64,000 bases of DNA. It comes from Paraferrimonas haliotis. Lineage in GTDB: Bacteria > Pseudomonadota > Gammaproteobacteria > Enterobacterales > Shewanellaceae. The stretch spans positions 372,001 through 436,000 of the forward strand of contig NZ_NRRB01000003.1 in assembly GCF_002282895.1 (NCBI RefSeq), written 5' to 3'. The position numbers and the translations under genes were made by a program. This document shows positions 16,578-24,793 of the stretch, piece by piece. A model generated the notes under the pieces. It saw only the letters and a program-made list of their open reading frames with translations. It was not told where the DNA came from and made no database searches. Numbering within the stretch: the first letter of the stretch is position 1; each line of letters begins with the position of its first letter.

Positions 16578-18692
16578 TTAGACTCTTTGGGTCAATTTGT
16601 GTTCAGGATATTTGAGGCTATCCCAATCTAACTTAGCCCCTAGGTGTTTTTCCAGCCATTGAACCGGGGGTTGTTGCAACAGTTGAGACTGAGATTCTTT
16701 CAGAATTTCTTGATGGAAGCGGCGGCGAATCATTAACGGCGTTTCTCGATCTTTTGGCTCAACAACGCTTACTTCAACCGTAATGGTTTGTTCAAAGTAG
16801 TCACATAAAATTTGTTGCAGCGCTAATACCGCTTTATCAGCACCGAGGTGTTTTTGGTCCGGCTTAAGACTTAACAAGAGTCGCTCACCTTGGCGTTGAG
16901 CCACCGAGTTAATCGCCAATTGTCGCAAACGTCCACCAACGTTCAGTAGCGACAAAATTTTATACCACACCATATCGGTTTGATTATCGTCAAGTAACAG
17001 CTGCCAAAGCGCCAACGGCTCCACCGGCAACTGGCTATGGCCATCGTCATTTGTGGTAAGCGGCTCGGCTGGAGTTGATTCGAGCTTGGCCGGCTCCGGC
17101 TGAACAGGTTCGGGATGAACAGGCTTAGTTGTTGGTTCTTGCTCGGTAGACTGAGTCGGCTTAGTGGCAGAAAGCGTTCTTTCTACGACGGAGGTAGCGG
17201 ACTCAGTTTCAGGCTTTTTTGGCGAATCATCGCTCACGTTTTTGCTGATGTCTTCAAGCAATTCCTCACGGTTACTTAACGCTGCCGCGAGAATGTCATC
17301 TTCAAATAAATCTGGCTCGCTAGGTGCTAACGCCTCTTCGCGATCAGTGTCAGACGGTTTCGACAAGCCCTGCGTTTGAGCTTGAGAAAGGATGTTTTGC
17401 TGCTCGCTAAACAGTTCGCTTTCCGTTGGCCCGGTTTGATATTCAGGCTGTGGTACCGGTTCAATGCGCTGTTGTGGCTGGGGCTGTGGCTCGGGTTGTG
17501 GCTGTAGCTCGGGTTGCGGCTCGGGCTGTAGCTCAGGCTGGGGTTGCGCTTGCCTTTTAGGTGAAACCTCAGCTTGTTGTAATGGGGATTTATTCCACAC
17601 GGTGACCGGCGTTTCAGGAGCGAAAGCAATGGCTCGCATCAACGCCATTTCAATTCCGGCACGTTGGTCTGGCGCAAACGGTAACTCTCGACGCCCTTCC
17701 AGTACGATTTTATAGTAGAGTTGAACTTGCTCAGGGGTTAACGCCTTAGCAAAAGCCATCACCGATTCTGGGTGACTGGAAATTTGGGCGGCGCTTTCGC
17801 TGAATTGACACAGAGATATTTCATGCAAGCGACGCAACATAGCCACAAGCACCGATTCAGAGTCGCCGCCGTAGCCAAGCACGTCATCAATAACGCTTAA
17901 TAGTGGCGTTAATTCTCCATCAATAACCGCTTGCAGCAACTGATTAACCGAATCGTCATCAAGGCTACCTAGCATGTGTTGCAGAGCTTTGAGTTTTAAC
18001 GAGCCCGCGCCGTGAGCAATGGCTTGATCCGTTAAACTTAGGCCGTCGCGCATACTTCCTTGCGCCGCTCGAGCCAACAATAAACTGGTGCCTTGCTCAA
18101 ACTCAATAGCCTCAGCCGTTAAAATGCGTTCAATTTGAGCCGCAATTTGCTCTACGGCAAGGGCTTTTAGGTTGAATTGCAGACAGCGAGACAATACGGT
18201 TATGGGGAGTTTTTGTGGATCCGTTGTCGCTAGCAAAAATTTGACGTGCTCAGGCGGCTCTTCCAAGGTTTTCAATAACGCATTGAAGCTGGCCTTGGAC
18301 AGCATGTGCACTTCATCGATCAGGTAGACTTTGTAGCGACCACGAGCCGGTCGATATTGTACGTTTTCGAGAATTTCTCGAGTATCGTCCACTTTGGTTC
18401 GCGAAGCGGCATCAACCTCGATCAAGTCAACGAAGCGCCCTTCACTAATTTCACAACAAGCCGAGCATTGCCCACAAGGCTCTGAAGTGACACCGGTTTC
18501 GCAGTTTAACCCTTTGGCGAATAAGCGAGCTAAGGTGGTTTTCCCAACACCTCGCGTGCCCGAAAACAAATAGGCATGGTGCAGCCTATCTTGCTGCAAT
18601 GCGTTAGTTAACGCGGCTAATACGTGCGCTTGGCCAACCACCTCATCAAAACGACCTGGCCGCCACTTACGGGCCAACACCTGATAGGACAT
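16578..18692 (-). CDS. dnaX: DNA polymerase III subunits tau and gamma (DnaX)
   Basis: DnaX is the motor of the clamp loader that places the beta sliding clamp on DNA. Residues 1 to about 220 are the AAA+ domain (Walker A GTRGVGKTT near 45; zinc module CETGVTSEPCGQCSACC; Walker B LIDEVHML). Domain III runs to about 365. It is followed by a low-complexity linker rich in Q, P and E, and a C-terminal tau region (about 565-704) for polymerase and helicase contact. Total length is 704, longer than E. coli tau (643), because of the linker. The start has GGGGAG upstream. An A AAA AAG slippery heptamer at codons 492-493 predicts a 494-residue gamma product. Confidence 0.96.
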   Translation of the reverse strand: MSYQVLARKWRPGRFDEVVGQAHVLAALTNALQQDRLHHAYLFSGTRGVGKTTLARLFAKGLNCETGVTSEPCGQCSACCEISEGRFVDLIEVDAASRTKVDDTREILENVQYRPARGRYKVYLIDEVHMLSKASFNALLKTLEEPPEHVKFLLATTDPQKLPITVLSRCLQFNLKALAVEQIAAQIERILTAEAIEFEQGTSLLLARAAQGSMRDGLSLTDQAIAHGAGSLKLKALQHMLGSLDDDSVNQLLQAVIDGELTPLLSVIDDVLGYGGDSESVLVAMLRRLHEISLCQFSESAAQISSHPESVMAFAKALTPEQVQLYYKIVLEGRRELPFAPDQRAGIEMALMRAIAFAPETPVTVWNKSPLQQAEVSPKRQAQPQPELQPEPQPELQPQPEPQPQPQQRIEPVPQPEYQTGPTESELFSEQQNILSQAQTQGLSKPSDTDREEALAPSEPDLFEDDILAAALSNREELLEDISKNVSDDSPKKPETESATSVVERTLSATKPTQSTEQEPTTKPVHPEPVQPEPAKLESTPAEPLTTNDDGHSQLPVEPLALWQLLLDDNQTDMVWYKILSLLNVGGRLRQLAINSVAQRQGERLLLSLKPDQKHLGADKAVLALQQILCDYFEQTITVEVSVVEPKDRETPLMIRRRFHQEILKESQSQLLQQPPVQWLEKHLGAKLDWDSLKYPEHKLTQRV
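17169..17220 (-). promoter_or_regulatory. Putative programmed -1 frameshift signal in dnaX
   Basis: The minus strand reads CCA AAA AAG CCT GAA at codons 491-495. Slippage by -1 on A AAA AAG gives AAA AAA GCC TGA, so the shifted product ends one residue later. This is the same heptamer and the same near-immediate stop as in E. coli dnaX. A small hairpin (AGAAAG-AACG-CTTTCT, 17169-17184) lies 29 bases downstream, further than in E. coli. No strong Shine-Dalgarno-like stimulator is seen upstream. Confidence 0.6.
17469..17549 (-). repeat. Low-complexity Q/P/E-coding repeats in the dnaX linker
   Basis: Short degenerate repeats of about 12 to 18 bases encode alternating QPQPELQPEP units in the flexible DnaX linker between domain III and the tau C-terminal region. 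Such tracts vary in length between strains. They explain most of the extra length of this DnaX. Confidence 0.7.
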
Positions 18693-18767
18693 GAAGCTCC
18701 CCGAAACTTTCCTTGATAATGACCATCCATGCTACCACAGCATTGGCCGACCCTAAAAAACAAAAAA

Positions 18768-18830
18768 GGGGTACGTCCCCAAAAAAAGGGTACGTCCCCA
18801 ATTGTCACTTATCCACAGGGGTACGTCCCC
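18768..18830. repeat. GGGGTACGTCCCC palindromic repeat cluster (3 copies) with DnaA-box sequence
   Basis: Three copies of (G)GGGTACGTCCCC occur at 18768-18780, 18788-18799 and 18818-18830, between apt and dnaX. Each can form a GGGG/CCCC stem. The third is preceded directly by TTATCCACA (18809-18817), a perfect DnaA-box consensus. The same combination recurs at 34664, so this is a dispersed repeat family resembling REP-type elements. No transposase or RAYT gene is in the window. Confidence 0.75.
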
Positions 18831-18837
18831 TGCGCCA

Positions 18838-19401
18838 TTAATCGCCGTCGAATTCTACCAACGCGGTAACATTGATGCCCATTTTATTGAGGCGCTTCTC
18901 GCCACCAATATCTGGCAGGCTGATAACGAAAGCCGCTTCGCTCACTTCGCCGCCACAACGACGAATAAGCTTCACGGTTGCTTCAATGGTGCCACCGGTT
19001 GCCAACAAATCGTCAACCACCAGCACTTTATCACCTTCAACAATGGCGTCTTGGTGCAGTTCAAGAATGTCTTGCCCATATTCCAACTCGTAAGCTTCAG
19101 AGATAACCGCCCTTGGCAGCTTTCCAGGTTTACGCACAGGCACAAAACCCAATCCGAGACGAAGCGCCAACGGGGCGCCGAAGAGAAAACCACGAGCTTC
19201 AGTTCCAACAACCTTGGTAAAACCTTGGCTAGCAAATTTTTCAGCAAGAAGGTCGATGGTTAATTGGAAAGCTTCAGCATCTTCAATCAGAGACATAACG
19301 TCACGGAACATGATGCCGGCTTTAGGATAGTCTGGGATGGTTTTTATGCTCTGTTTAATTAGAGCCAAGCTTTCAGGATTCATAATCTGCATTTGGCGCA
19401 T
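18838..19401 (-). CDS. apt: Adenine phosphoribosyltransferase
   Basis: Apt salvages adenine by joining it to PRPP, giving AMP and pyrophosphate in the cytosol. The 187-residue protein has the type I PRTase signature [13 protein letters not shown] (PRPP-binding loop) and the N-terminal [15 protein letters not shown] that is typical of Apt. [11 protein letters not shown] is the flexible-loop region. The start could be the ATG at 19401 or the in-frame ATG at 19383 (MNPESL); neither has a strong ribosome binding site, and the longer is kept. Apt next to dnaX is common in gammaproteobacteria. The palindromic repeat cluster begins right after its stop codon. Confidence 0.95.
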   Translation of the reverse strand: MRQMQIMNPESLALIKQSIKTIPDYPKAGIMFRDVMSLIEDAEAFQLTIDLLAEKFASQGFTKVVGTEARGFLFGAPLALRLGLGFVPVRKPGKLPRAVISEAYELEYGQDILELHQDAIVEGDKVLVVDDLLATGGTIEATVKLIRRCGGEVSEAAFVISLPDIGGEKRLNKMGINVTALVEFDGD

Positions 19402-19510
19402 TGTTGCGCTTCAGTTAAAAACACAATTATTCACAGCCAACGCCGACGTGCAAGTGCTAATTACCGCCAATGTGTTCCATCTCCAAGTTTTGTGACCCTG
19501 ATATAACCCT

Positions 19511-19882
19511 CTAGCATTGAGGAATGCTGCGTAAATACAAGAGTAAAGCCACGCACATACACCCCAACATGATTTTTACCCAAACCAGCGGCACCACCAA
19601 AATGCTTATACTAAAACTAGCAATAACAACGAGATAGGCTTTCTTCTTAAGTTTGGCATTAATCGCTTTTTTGGTTTGCCAATCCGCCAGCGCTTGCGCA
19701 AACCAAGGGTGCGTAAGCAACCATGCGTGCATTCTTTTACTGGAGCGGGCAAAGCAATAGGCGGCCAACAGAATAAAAGGAACGGTGGGTAATAACGGCA
19801 TTACGATTCCGATAAAGCCCAGGCAAAGGCTCACCATTCCAACCACCAAGTAAAAACTTCGTTTTAGCATGTATTTGCTCAA
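19511..19882 (-). CDS. DUF454 (YbaN-type) inner-membrane protein
   Basis: This 123-residue membrane protein belongs to the DUF454/YbaN family, whose function is unknown. It has two hydrophobic hairpins: residues about 8-48 with the family motif GIVMPLLPTVPFILLAAYCFARSS (family signature G..LP.LPT.PFLL.A..CFARSS), and residues about 83-118. Between them lies the conserved WLLTHPWFAQALADW region. The gene start overlaps the stop of rsgA by 4 bases, so the two are likely co-translated. YbaN-like genes also sit near apt in E. coli, consistent with this neighbourhood. Confidence 0.9.
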   Translation of the reverse strand: MSKYMLKRSFYLVVGMVSLCLGFIGIVMPLLPTVPFILLAAYCFARSSKRMHAWLLTHPWFAQALADWQTKKAINAKLKKKAYLVVIASFSISILVVPLVWVKIMLGCMCVALLLYLRSIPQC

Positions 19883-20922
19883 TAACCTTTTTTACGTCGT
19901 TGAGATTCGCCTTGAACGGTGCGATACATTTTCCCTAGGGCTTTATCCTTCGCTCGCTTTTGGGCCAAGCTGGCGCTATTAAGGGCCTGCTCTCGAGCCA
20001 ACTTAAAGTAATTGCTTAGTCGACGCTGATCAAGTTCACCGTTTGCGAGCGCCGCTTGCACACAACACCCAGGTTCCGATTGGTGGCTGCAATTGTTGAA
20101 GCGGCATTGCTTAGCGAGCGCTTCAATCTCTGCAAAGGTGGTGGACAGTCCGGTTTGAACATCCGCCAGCTGCAATTCCCTCATTCCCGGCGTATCCATT
20201 AACAAGCCCGAGCCTGCCATTAAGTGTAAAGAGCGGGTGGTTGTGGTGTGGCGCCCTTTGCTGTCATCTTCTCTAATGCCCGAAGTCGCCAGTAACTGCT
20301 GCCCTTGCAACGAGTTAATCAAGGTGGATTTACCGACTCCGGATGAGCCCATAAAAGCGACCGTTTGTCCTTCTTTACACCAATCTCTTAATGGCGCTAT
20401 GGACTCGCTGTCTAAGCCATTCACTGCAATGACCTGTAGCAAGGGGTCGAGCGCTTGAACTTGAGCTTGCAACGAGTCAACATCGTCGCATAAGTCTCGT
20501 TTGGTTAGCACAATAACCGCTTGAGCACCGGTTTCATTAACCAGAGTCAAATAGCGCTCCAATCGACTGAGCTTGAAATCTTGATTTAAGCTCATCACCA
20601 CGAATACCGCATCCAGGTTGGTGGCAATCAGCTGTTTCTCCAAACCACTGCCGGCGGCTTTTCGGCTGAATTCACTGAAGCGTTCAAGGAGTCGCACGAA
20701 TTGATGCTGCTTATCCAACAATACCCAATCACCAACGCACAATGCTGGCATTGAAGGGTGTAACGCTAATACAATTTCCCCGGATTCACCACGCAAAACC
20801 AGTTGATTTCGATGTTGCTCTACCACGCGAGCAGGCACCGATTCGTCATAATCCGTTAAGGATAATTGCTGCTGAAAAAAAGGTCGCCAACCCAGTTGGG
20901 ATAAATTAGTAATCTTGGTCAT
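19879..20922 (-). CDS. rsgA: Ribosome small-subunit-dependent GTPase RsgA
   Basis: RsgA is a late-acting assembly factor of the 30S ribosomal subunit. The circularly permuted GTPase order is clear: an N-terminal OB-fold, G4 motif TKRD, G1 GSSGVGKSTLIN, then G3 DTPGMRE. The C-terminal zinc site CRFNNCSHQSEPGC follows. The chosen start is ATG at 20922; a TTG four codons upstream also opens the frame. The lysine/arginine-rich tail (SQRRKKGY) is usual. At about 347 residues it has family length. Its 3' end overlaps the DUF454 gene. Confidence 0.95.
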   Translation of the reverse strand: MTKITNLSQLGWRPFFQQQLSLTDYDESVPARVVEQHRNQLVLRGESGEIVLALHPSMPALCVGDWVLLDKQHQFVRLLERFSEFSRKAAGSGLEKQLIATNLDAVFVVMSLNQDFKLSRLERYLTLVNETGAQAVIVLTKRDLCDDVDSLQAQVQALDPLLQVIAVNGLDSESIAPLRDWCKEGQTVAFMGSSGVGKSTLINSLQGQQLLATSGIREDDSKGRHTTTTRSLHLMAGSGLLMDTPGMRELQLADVQTGLSTTFAEIEALAKQCRFNNCSHQSEPGCCVQAALANGELDQRRLSNYFKLAREQALNSASLAQKRAKDKALGKMYRTVQGESQRRKKGY

Positions 20923-21008
20923 AGACTGCACCAAATGCCACGCTCAACTCAAAGGAGTTCGATTGTAACATCGCTCACCAACCTTACCTAGTGAGCTTGG
21001 TGTTCGCG

Positions 21009-21776
21009 TTAGTCGCTGCTGCTACCCAATAACCCGCGCACAATGCCCAATGAGGCTAATTGGAGCAAAAGGCGCTCGAGGCCTTCAATCAAGGTTTGTT
21101 CCGGGTAGTCTTTAAATAACGACACGGCCCAAGTTTGCAATTGTTCTCGGGTCTGGTTGGGCTGTTGTTGCAAAAAACTAATCAGTTGCGCACTTAAGCC
21201 ATCCAGTTGCATAAAACCAACATCATCTTCTTCATCGCGATACAAGGCAATAAAAATGGGTGCATCTAGGGGGGCGTCAGGAATGAATTCTTGACTAATG
21301 CGTTGCACCGGCCATTGATACTGCGCCACAGCAACCGCGTGATGGACGCACAGCAAAGCAGAGCCTTGATAAACTTGCTGTTCGGTTAATCGCTGCGATT
21401 CGACGCCCATGCTGGACGACACTTTCAGCTCCAGCCATTCGTAGTGAGCCAATTCCAGTGCAAACCCGAACCGTTGCGGTAAGTGTTGTGGGTGCTCAAT
21501 TAGGTAGTTAATGAATTCTTGCGAAATATCGAGGAAAAAAGGTGATTGGCAATCGTGTTCAATAAAAAAGCGCCGTTGTAATGCCAACCAAGCGTCTTGC
21601 GTAAACAAGCTACGCAGTACCGGAAAAGCGGCATCGACAAAGCCACGCACGTTATTAAAAAACAATTCTTGATAGACCTTCATGCGTCGCGCTGAAACAC
21701 CTTGAGGCATAGGGGCGTTGTCAGGGTCTCGAATACTGGCCATGAACTCTTGTTGTACGTCTTTAAAGTCAACCAC
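21009..21776 (-). CDS. hvfC: HvfC-like DUF2063 partner protein of an MNIO RiPP system
   Basis: This 255-residue protein has an N-terminal DUF2063 domain, recognisable from QQEFMASIRDP, the RMKVYQELFFNNVRGFVDAAFPVLRSL helix pair and the RRFFIEHDCQSPFFLDISQEF segment. Such proteins act as the recognition or partner subunit that helps a DUF692/MNIO enzyme bind its precursor peptide (HvfC in Haemophilus, MbnC-like logic in methanobactin). It lies 27 bases after hvfB in the same direction. A DoxX-type hvfD gene, often the fourth member, is missing: rsgA follows directly. Family assignment is good; the partner role is from established families. Confidence 0.82.
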   Translation of the reverse strand: MVDFKDVQQEFMASIRDPDNAPMPQGVSARRMKVYQELFFNNVRGFVDAAFPVLRSLFTQDAWLALQRRFFIEHDCQSPFFLDISQEFINYLIEHPQHLPQRFGFALELAHYEWLELKVSSSMGVESQRLTEQQVYQGSALLCVHHAVAVAQYQWPVQRISQEFIPDAPLDAPIFIALYRDEEDDVGFMQLDGLSAQLISFLQQQPNQTREQLQTWAVSLFKDYPEQTLIEGLERLLLQLASLGIVRGLLGSSSD

Positions 21777-21803
21777 AGACTCGTCCTTTTTGTTTGCTAA
21801 GAC

Positions 21804-22646
21804 CTATGCGCTTATTGCCTGCGCTTGTTGTTGCGACTGAATGTGCCCAATCCGTTGTAATTCTGGCAGCAGTTCCGATGTTGGTGGAATATTGAAATCC
21901 CGTTCCAGCAAGGTTGGGTGGACACCGTGCAGCTGATAGGCTTTTTCCAGCAATTGCCAAACCGGATCACACACTGCGGCACCGTGGGTATCAACCAATA
22001 AGTCTTCGGCTTCGTTATAATGACCGGCAATATGAAGGTAGCGAATTCGCTCGCTTGGCAAACCTGCCAAAAATGACTCGGCGTTGTACTTGTGATTTAC
22101 CGAATTGACGTAAATATTATTCACATCTAATAACAACTCACAATCGGCGCCTTCAAGAATGGCGTTGGTAAACGTCAGTTCATCCATCTCTTGACCGGGC
22201 GCCGCGTAATAGCTGACGTTTTCCAGCACCAGTTTTCGTTCAATGATGTCTTGTACTTGCTTAACCCGGTTAATCACGTGCTCAATAGCGTCTTCGGTAA
22301 AAGGAATTGGCATCAAGTCATACATGTGCCCTTTTCCAGAGCAATAGCTTAAGTGTTCGGAGTAGATGTCAATGTTATGCAAATCCATAAAGGCTTTCAC
22401 CTGTTTGACAAAATCCACATCTAAAGGAGCGGGTGACCCTATCGACAACGACAAACCATGAATGACAAACGGATGGCGCTCGGTGAGCTGTCGAAACTGT
22501 TTTTGTAAGCGTCCACCTAAGGTCATCCAGTTTTCTGGAGCGACTTCCATAAAGTCAATGTCACTTGGCGTTTTTTGACAAAACTCAGTCAACATTTCTC
22601 TACGTAATCCAAGTCCGGTTAGTGGCCCTTTAAACTGTTGAGGCAT
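21804..22646 (-). CDS. hvfB: DUF692 multinuclear non-haem iron oxidase (MNIO), HvfB-like
   Basis: This 280-residue TIM-barrel enzyme belongs to DUF692 (MNIO, MbnB/HvfB family). These use two or three iron ions and oxygen to remodel cysteines in peptides. Metal-ligand segments are visible: HGLSLSIGS, YSEHLSY, LVLENVSYY, LLLDVNNIYVNS (with a family-typical N and D), IRYLHIAGHYN and LLERDFNIP. It begins with the standard LGLRREML core after a short N-terminus. Its substrate is very probably the EGKCG-repeat protein HvfA encoded 115 bases upstream, converting cysteines to oxazolone-thioamide-type copper-binding groups as reported for this subfamily. A terminator-like hairpin separates the two genes. 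Confidence 0.9.
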   Translation of the reverse strand: MPQQFKGPLTGLGLRREMLTEFCQKTPSDIDFMEVAPENWMTLGGRLQKQFRQLTERHPFVIHGLSLSIGSPAPLDVDFVKQVKAFMDLHNIDIYSEHLSYCSGKGHMYDLMPIPFTEDAIEHVINRVKQVQDIIERKLVLENVSYYAAPGQEMDELTFTNAILEGADCELLLDVNNIYVNSVNHKYNAESFLAGLPSERIRYLHIAGHYNEAEDLLVDTHGAAVCDPVWQLLEKAYQLHGVHPTLLERDFNIPPTSELLPELQRIGHIQSQQQAQAISA

Positions 22647-22694
22647 AGCGTCTCCTTGTACTTCTATTAAACCGCTATCGTTGCTCAGTTTACC

Positions 22695-22726
22695 GATAAA
22701 AAACGAGCCGGCACAACCGCCGGCTC
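22695..22726 (-). terminator. Attenuating terminator between hvfA and hvfB
   Basis: The 8-base-pair GC-rich stem GAGCCGGC/GCCGGCTC (22705-22712 with 22719-22726) and six-base loop are followed on the minus strand by GTTTTTTAT. Its place after hvfA and before hvfB suggests that precursor mRNA is made in excess of enzyme mRNA. Confidence 0.8.
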
Positions 22727-22761
22727 ATCATCAGTAGAAAGCAGAATATGCAAAGGTTAGA

Positions 22762-23139
22762 TTAGGCTGCGCCACCGCATTTGCCTTCACCACACTTGGC
22801 TTCTTTAGACTTTTTGTCGCCACCGCATTTGCCTTCGCCACATTTGCCTTCGCCGCACTTACCTTCTTTGGCTTTCTTGGCTTTGTCTCCACCGCATTTG
22901 CCTTCGCCGCATTTACCTTCACCGCATTTGCCTTCTTTGGCTTTTTTACCTTTCTCGCCGCCGCATTTGCCTTCGCCGCATTTACCTTCATGCCCCTTAT
23001 CTGAGCCCATTACTTGGTAGCCTTGCTGCATCGTATCGAAGCCGAATGGAGCTGCTTGCGCATCGACTGGCGCCATGGATACGCCAAGCACTACTGCACC
23101 CAACGCTGCTGCCACTGTGGTTTTCTTTACATTATTCAT
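22762..23139 (-). CDS. hvfA: HvfA-like secreted Cys-rich RiPP precursor with EGKCG repeats
   Basis: This 125-residue protein has a signal peptide (1 to about 29, MNNVKKTTVAAALGAVVLG, cut near AQA-AP). It is followed by a short conserved stretch and four blocks of EGKCG repeats separated by lysine-rich spacers. Ten cysteines are present, nine as EGKCG and one as EAKCG; there are no others in the mature chain. This is the substrate type of HvfB/HvfC, where the cysteines are oxidised to copper-binding groups. ATG at 23139 is chosen because AAAGGG sits 9 bases upstream; the open frame extends 48 codons further without signal features. Repetition at DNA level allows copy-number change. Confidence 0.88.
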   Translation of the reverse strand: MNNVKKTTVAAALGAVVLGVSMAPVDAQAAPFGFDTMQQGYQVMGSDKGHEGKCGEGKCGGEKGKKAKEGKCGEGKCGEGKCGGDKAKKAKEGKCGEGKCGEGKCGGDKKSKEAKCGEGKCGGAA

Positions 23140-23209
23140 AATCATTGACCCTTTAATAGCTAATATTGTGATTGGCAACCAGCGCGTTTGTGCTGGCTCA
23201 GTTACTAAG

Positions 23210-23227
23210 ACCTGAGCGACGTCAGGT
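23210..23227. promoter_or_regulatory. Inverted repeat in the hvfA-dusC divergent region
   Basis: ACCTGA-N6-TCAGGT forms a perfect 6-base inverted repeat about 70 bases upstream of hvfA. It could be an operator for metal-responsive control, but it may be chance. No convincing sigma-70 or ECF promoter could be assigned in this 225-base gap. Confidence 0.2.
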
Positions 23228-23364
23228 TTATTACAAACAAGTAACATATTTTTAATAAAAGCTACTTTTTGCGCATTTTGCAACCATTAACGCTAGGATT
23301 CATTCTTAAAAGGAGTAGACTTCCGACTGGTTTTGACTAGAAATTTTAAACGAAGATTATCGCT

Positions 23365-24297
23365 ATGCGCTTGATACTTGCACCAATGCAAGGGGTACTT
23401 GATCACCTAATGCGTGAGTTACTCACCCAAATTAACCCCTATGATTTATGTGTTACAGAGTTTGTCCGAGTATCGGATGGGCTGCAACCAGAGCGCAGTT
23501 TCTTTAAGCTTTGTCCGGAGCTAAAAAATGGCTCACTAACGCAATCGGGCACCCTTGTGCGGGTACAACTGCTTGGCCAAGACCCAGCAAAAATGGCCGC
23601 GAATGCTAAACGCGCGGTTGAGCTTGGCTCTCCCGGTGTTGATCTGAACTTTGGCTGCCCGGCCAAGTTAGTTAATAAAAGTCGCGGCGGTGCCGTGTTG
23701 CTTAAAGATCCTCAAGCTATTTTCAACGTCATCGATGCCGTTCGCCAAGTGGTTCCCAGTCACTTGCCAGTTACCGCTAAAATGCGCTTAGGCTGGGATT
23801 CTAGCCAGCATGCGGTGGATATAGCCGGCACAATAGAACGCGCGGGAGCTAGCGAGTTAGCGGTACATGGCCGCACCAAAGAAGACGGCTATCGGGCCGG
23901 AACCGTCAATTGGCAGCGCATTCACGACATTCGCCAAGCGTTGAACATTAATGTGGTGGCCAATGGCGACATTGTCGATCACGCCAGTGCCTTTGCCTGC
24001 CAAAGCCAAACCGGTTGTGTTGACTTAATGGTGGGTCGTGGCGCCTTAAATCATCCCAATTTGGGCTGCATCATTAAGCAACAACAGTCACCTATGAGCT
24101 GGCCAGAATTGATTGAACTACTAAAGCGTTACAGTCACTTAGAGATGGAAGGCGATAAAGGTTTATATTTTGCTAATCGTGTCAAACAGTGGTTTACCTA
24201 TTTGGTTCGAAGCTATCCACAGGCTCGCCCTTTGTTTGACAGCATCAAACCGCTAAAAAATCCAACGGACATTCGGGCTTTGTTAGATTTAGCGTGA
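23365..24297 (+). CDS. dusC: tRNA-dihydrouridine(16) synthase DusC
   Basis: This flavoprotein reduces uridine 16 of tRNA to dihydrouridine with NADPH. The 310-residue protein starts with MRLILAPMQGVLDHLMRELL (FMN-binding barrel). It contains the Dus signature DLNFGCPAKLVNKSRGGAVLL, in which NFGCPAK holds the catalytic cysteine and NKSRGGAV matches the DusC subgroup rather than DusA/DusB. The barrel continues with ELAVHGRTKEDGY, and a C-terminal helical domain follows. The ribosome binding site is weak. It lies between hvfA and the two Cys-rich genes; no functional link is implied. Confidence 0.94.
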   Translation: MRLILAPMQGVLDHLMRELLTQINPYDLCVTEFVRVSDGLQPERSFFKLCPELKNGSLTQSGTLVRVQLLGQDPAKMAANAKRAVELGSPGVDLNFGCPAKLVNKSRGGAVLLKDPQAIFNVIDAVRQVVPSHLPVTAKMRLGWDSSQHAVDIAGTIERAGASELAVHGRTKEDGYRAGTVNWQRIHDIRQALNINVVANGDIVDHASAFACQSQTGCVDLMVGRGALNHPNLGCIIKQQQSPMSWPELIELLKRYSHLEMEGDKGLYFANRVKQWFTYLVRSYPQARPLFDSIKPLKNPTDIRALLDLA

Positions 24298-24370
24298 TCC
24301 TGATCGCTGCTATTTAGGCGCAAATTAAGTACATTACCGTTGAATTTTTGCTGAGTAGAATTGGGCTTAG

Positions 24371-24703
24371 ATGCGTCATCACATTCTAACAATCATGTTG
24401 CTTTTGTGCGTCTCCTTACAAGGTGTCGCCATTGAAAGTCCGTGGTCTGTAGTGAGCAGCGCAATGTGTCCCTCAGAAGCCATTGATAATAACGATGCCG
24501 ACGACTGTTGCGAACCGGCACCGGCCGATCCTTGTCACCACGACTGCAAACATTGCTCCGAAAGCATCTCCTACAATGCCATTTCAAGTCTAGATAGCTC
24601 AGTATCCATACCCAAGGTGACCAGCTTGCCTGCGTCCATTGACGAACATTTTTATCGACTGCACGCGACGCAAGACAATCCCCCTCCGAGAAGTTTTTTT
24701 TAA
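24371..24703 (+). CDS. Small secreted Cys/His-rich protein
   Basis: This is an unrecognised 110-residue protein with an N-terminal signal peptide (MRHHILTIMLLLCVSLQGVA, cut near residue 20). The mature part has CCEPAPADPCHHDCKHC, a dense cysteine/histidine cluster suited to binding a soft metal such as copper or zinc. A polar tail without motifs follows. Similar short periplasmic proteins (CopL- or DUF2946-like) accompany copper-resistance genes, but the match here is by composition only. It is followed after 90 bases by another secreted Cys-rich protein in the same direction, so they probably form one metal-related unit. Confidence 0.55.
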   Translation: MRHHILTIMLLLCVSLQGVAIESPWSVVSSAMCPSEAIDNNDADDCCEPAPADPCHHDCKHCSESISYNAISSLDSSVSIPKVTSLPASIDEHFYRLHATQDNPPPRSFF

Positions 24704-24793
24704 AAAACATCGCAACATCGCTTTATTCAAGCAGCCTAGCGCTGCCTATGAACTATTAAAAATTTATCGGAACTCTAACCCGGAGCTATAAAA

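Noticed and set aside
18809..18817. Replication origin suggested by DnaA boxes (also 34664-34672)
   Set aside because: Only single boxes occur, each within a dispersed repeat; there is no dnaA, dnaN, gidA or AT-rich unwinding region nearby.
22781..23020. Plus-strand frame over hvfA, rich in SPHLPSPHLPS
   Set aside because: It is the antisense reading of the EGKCG repeats; repeat periodicity keeps the opposite frame open.
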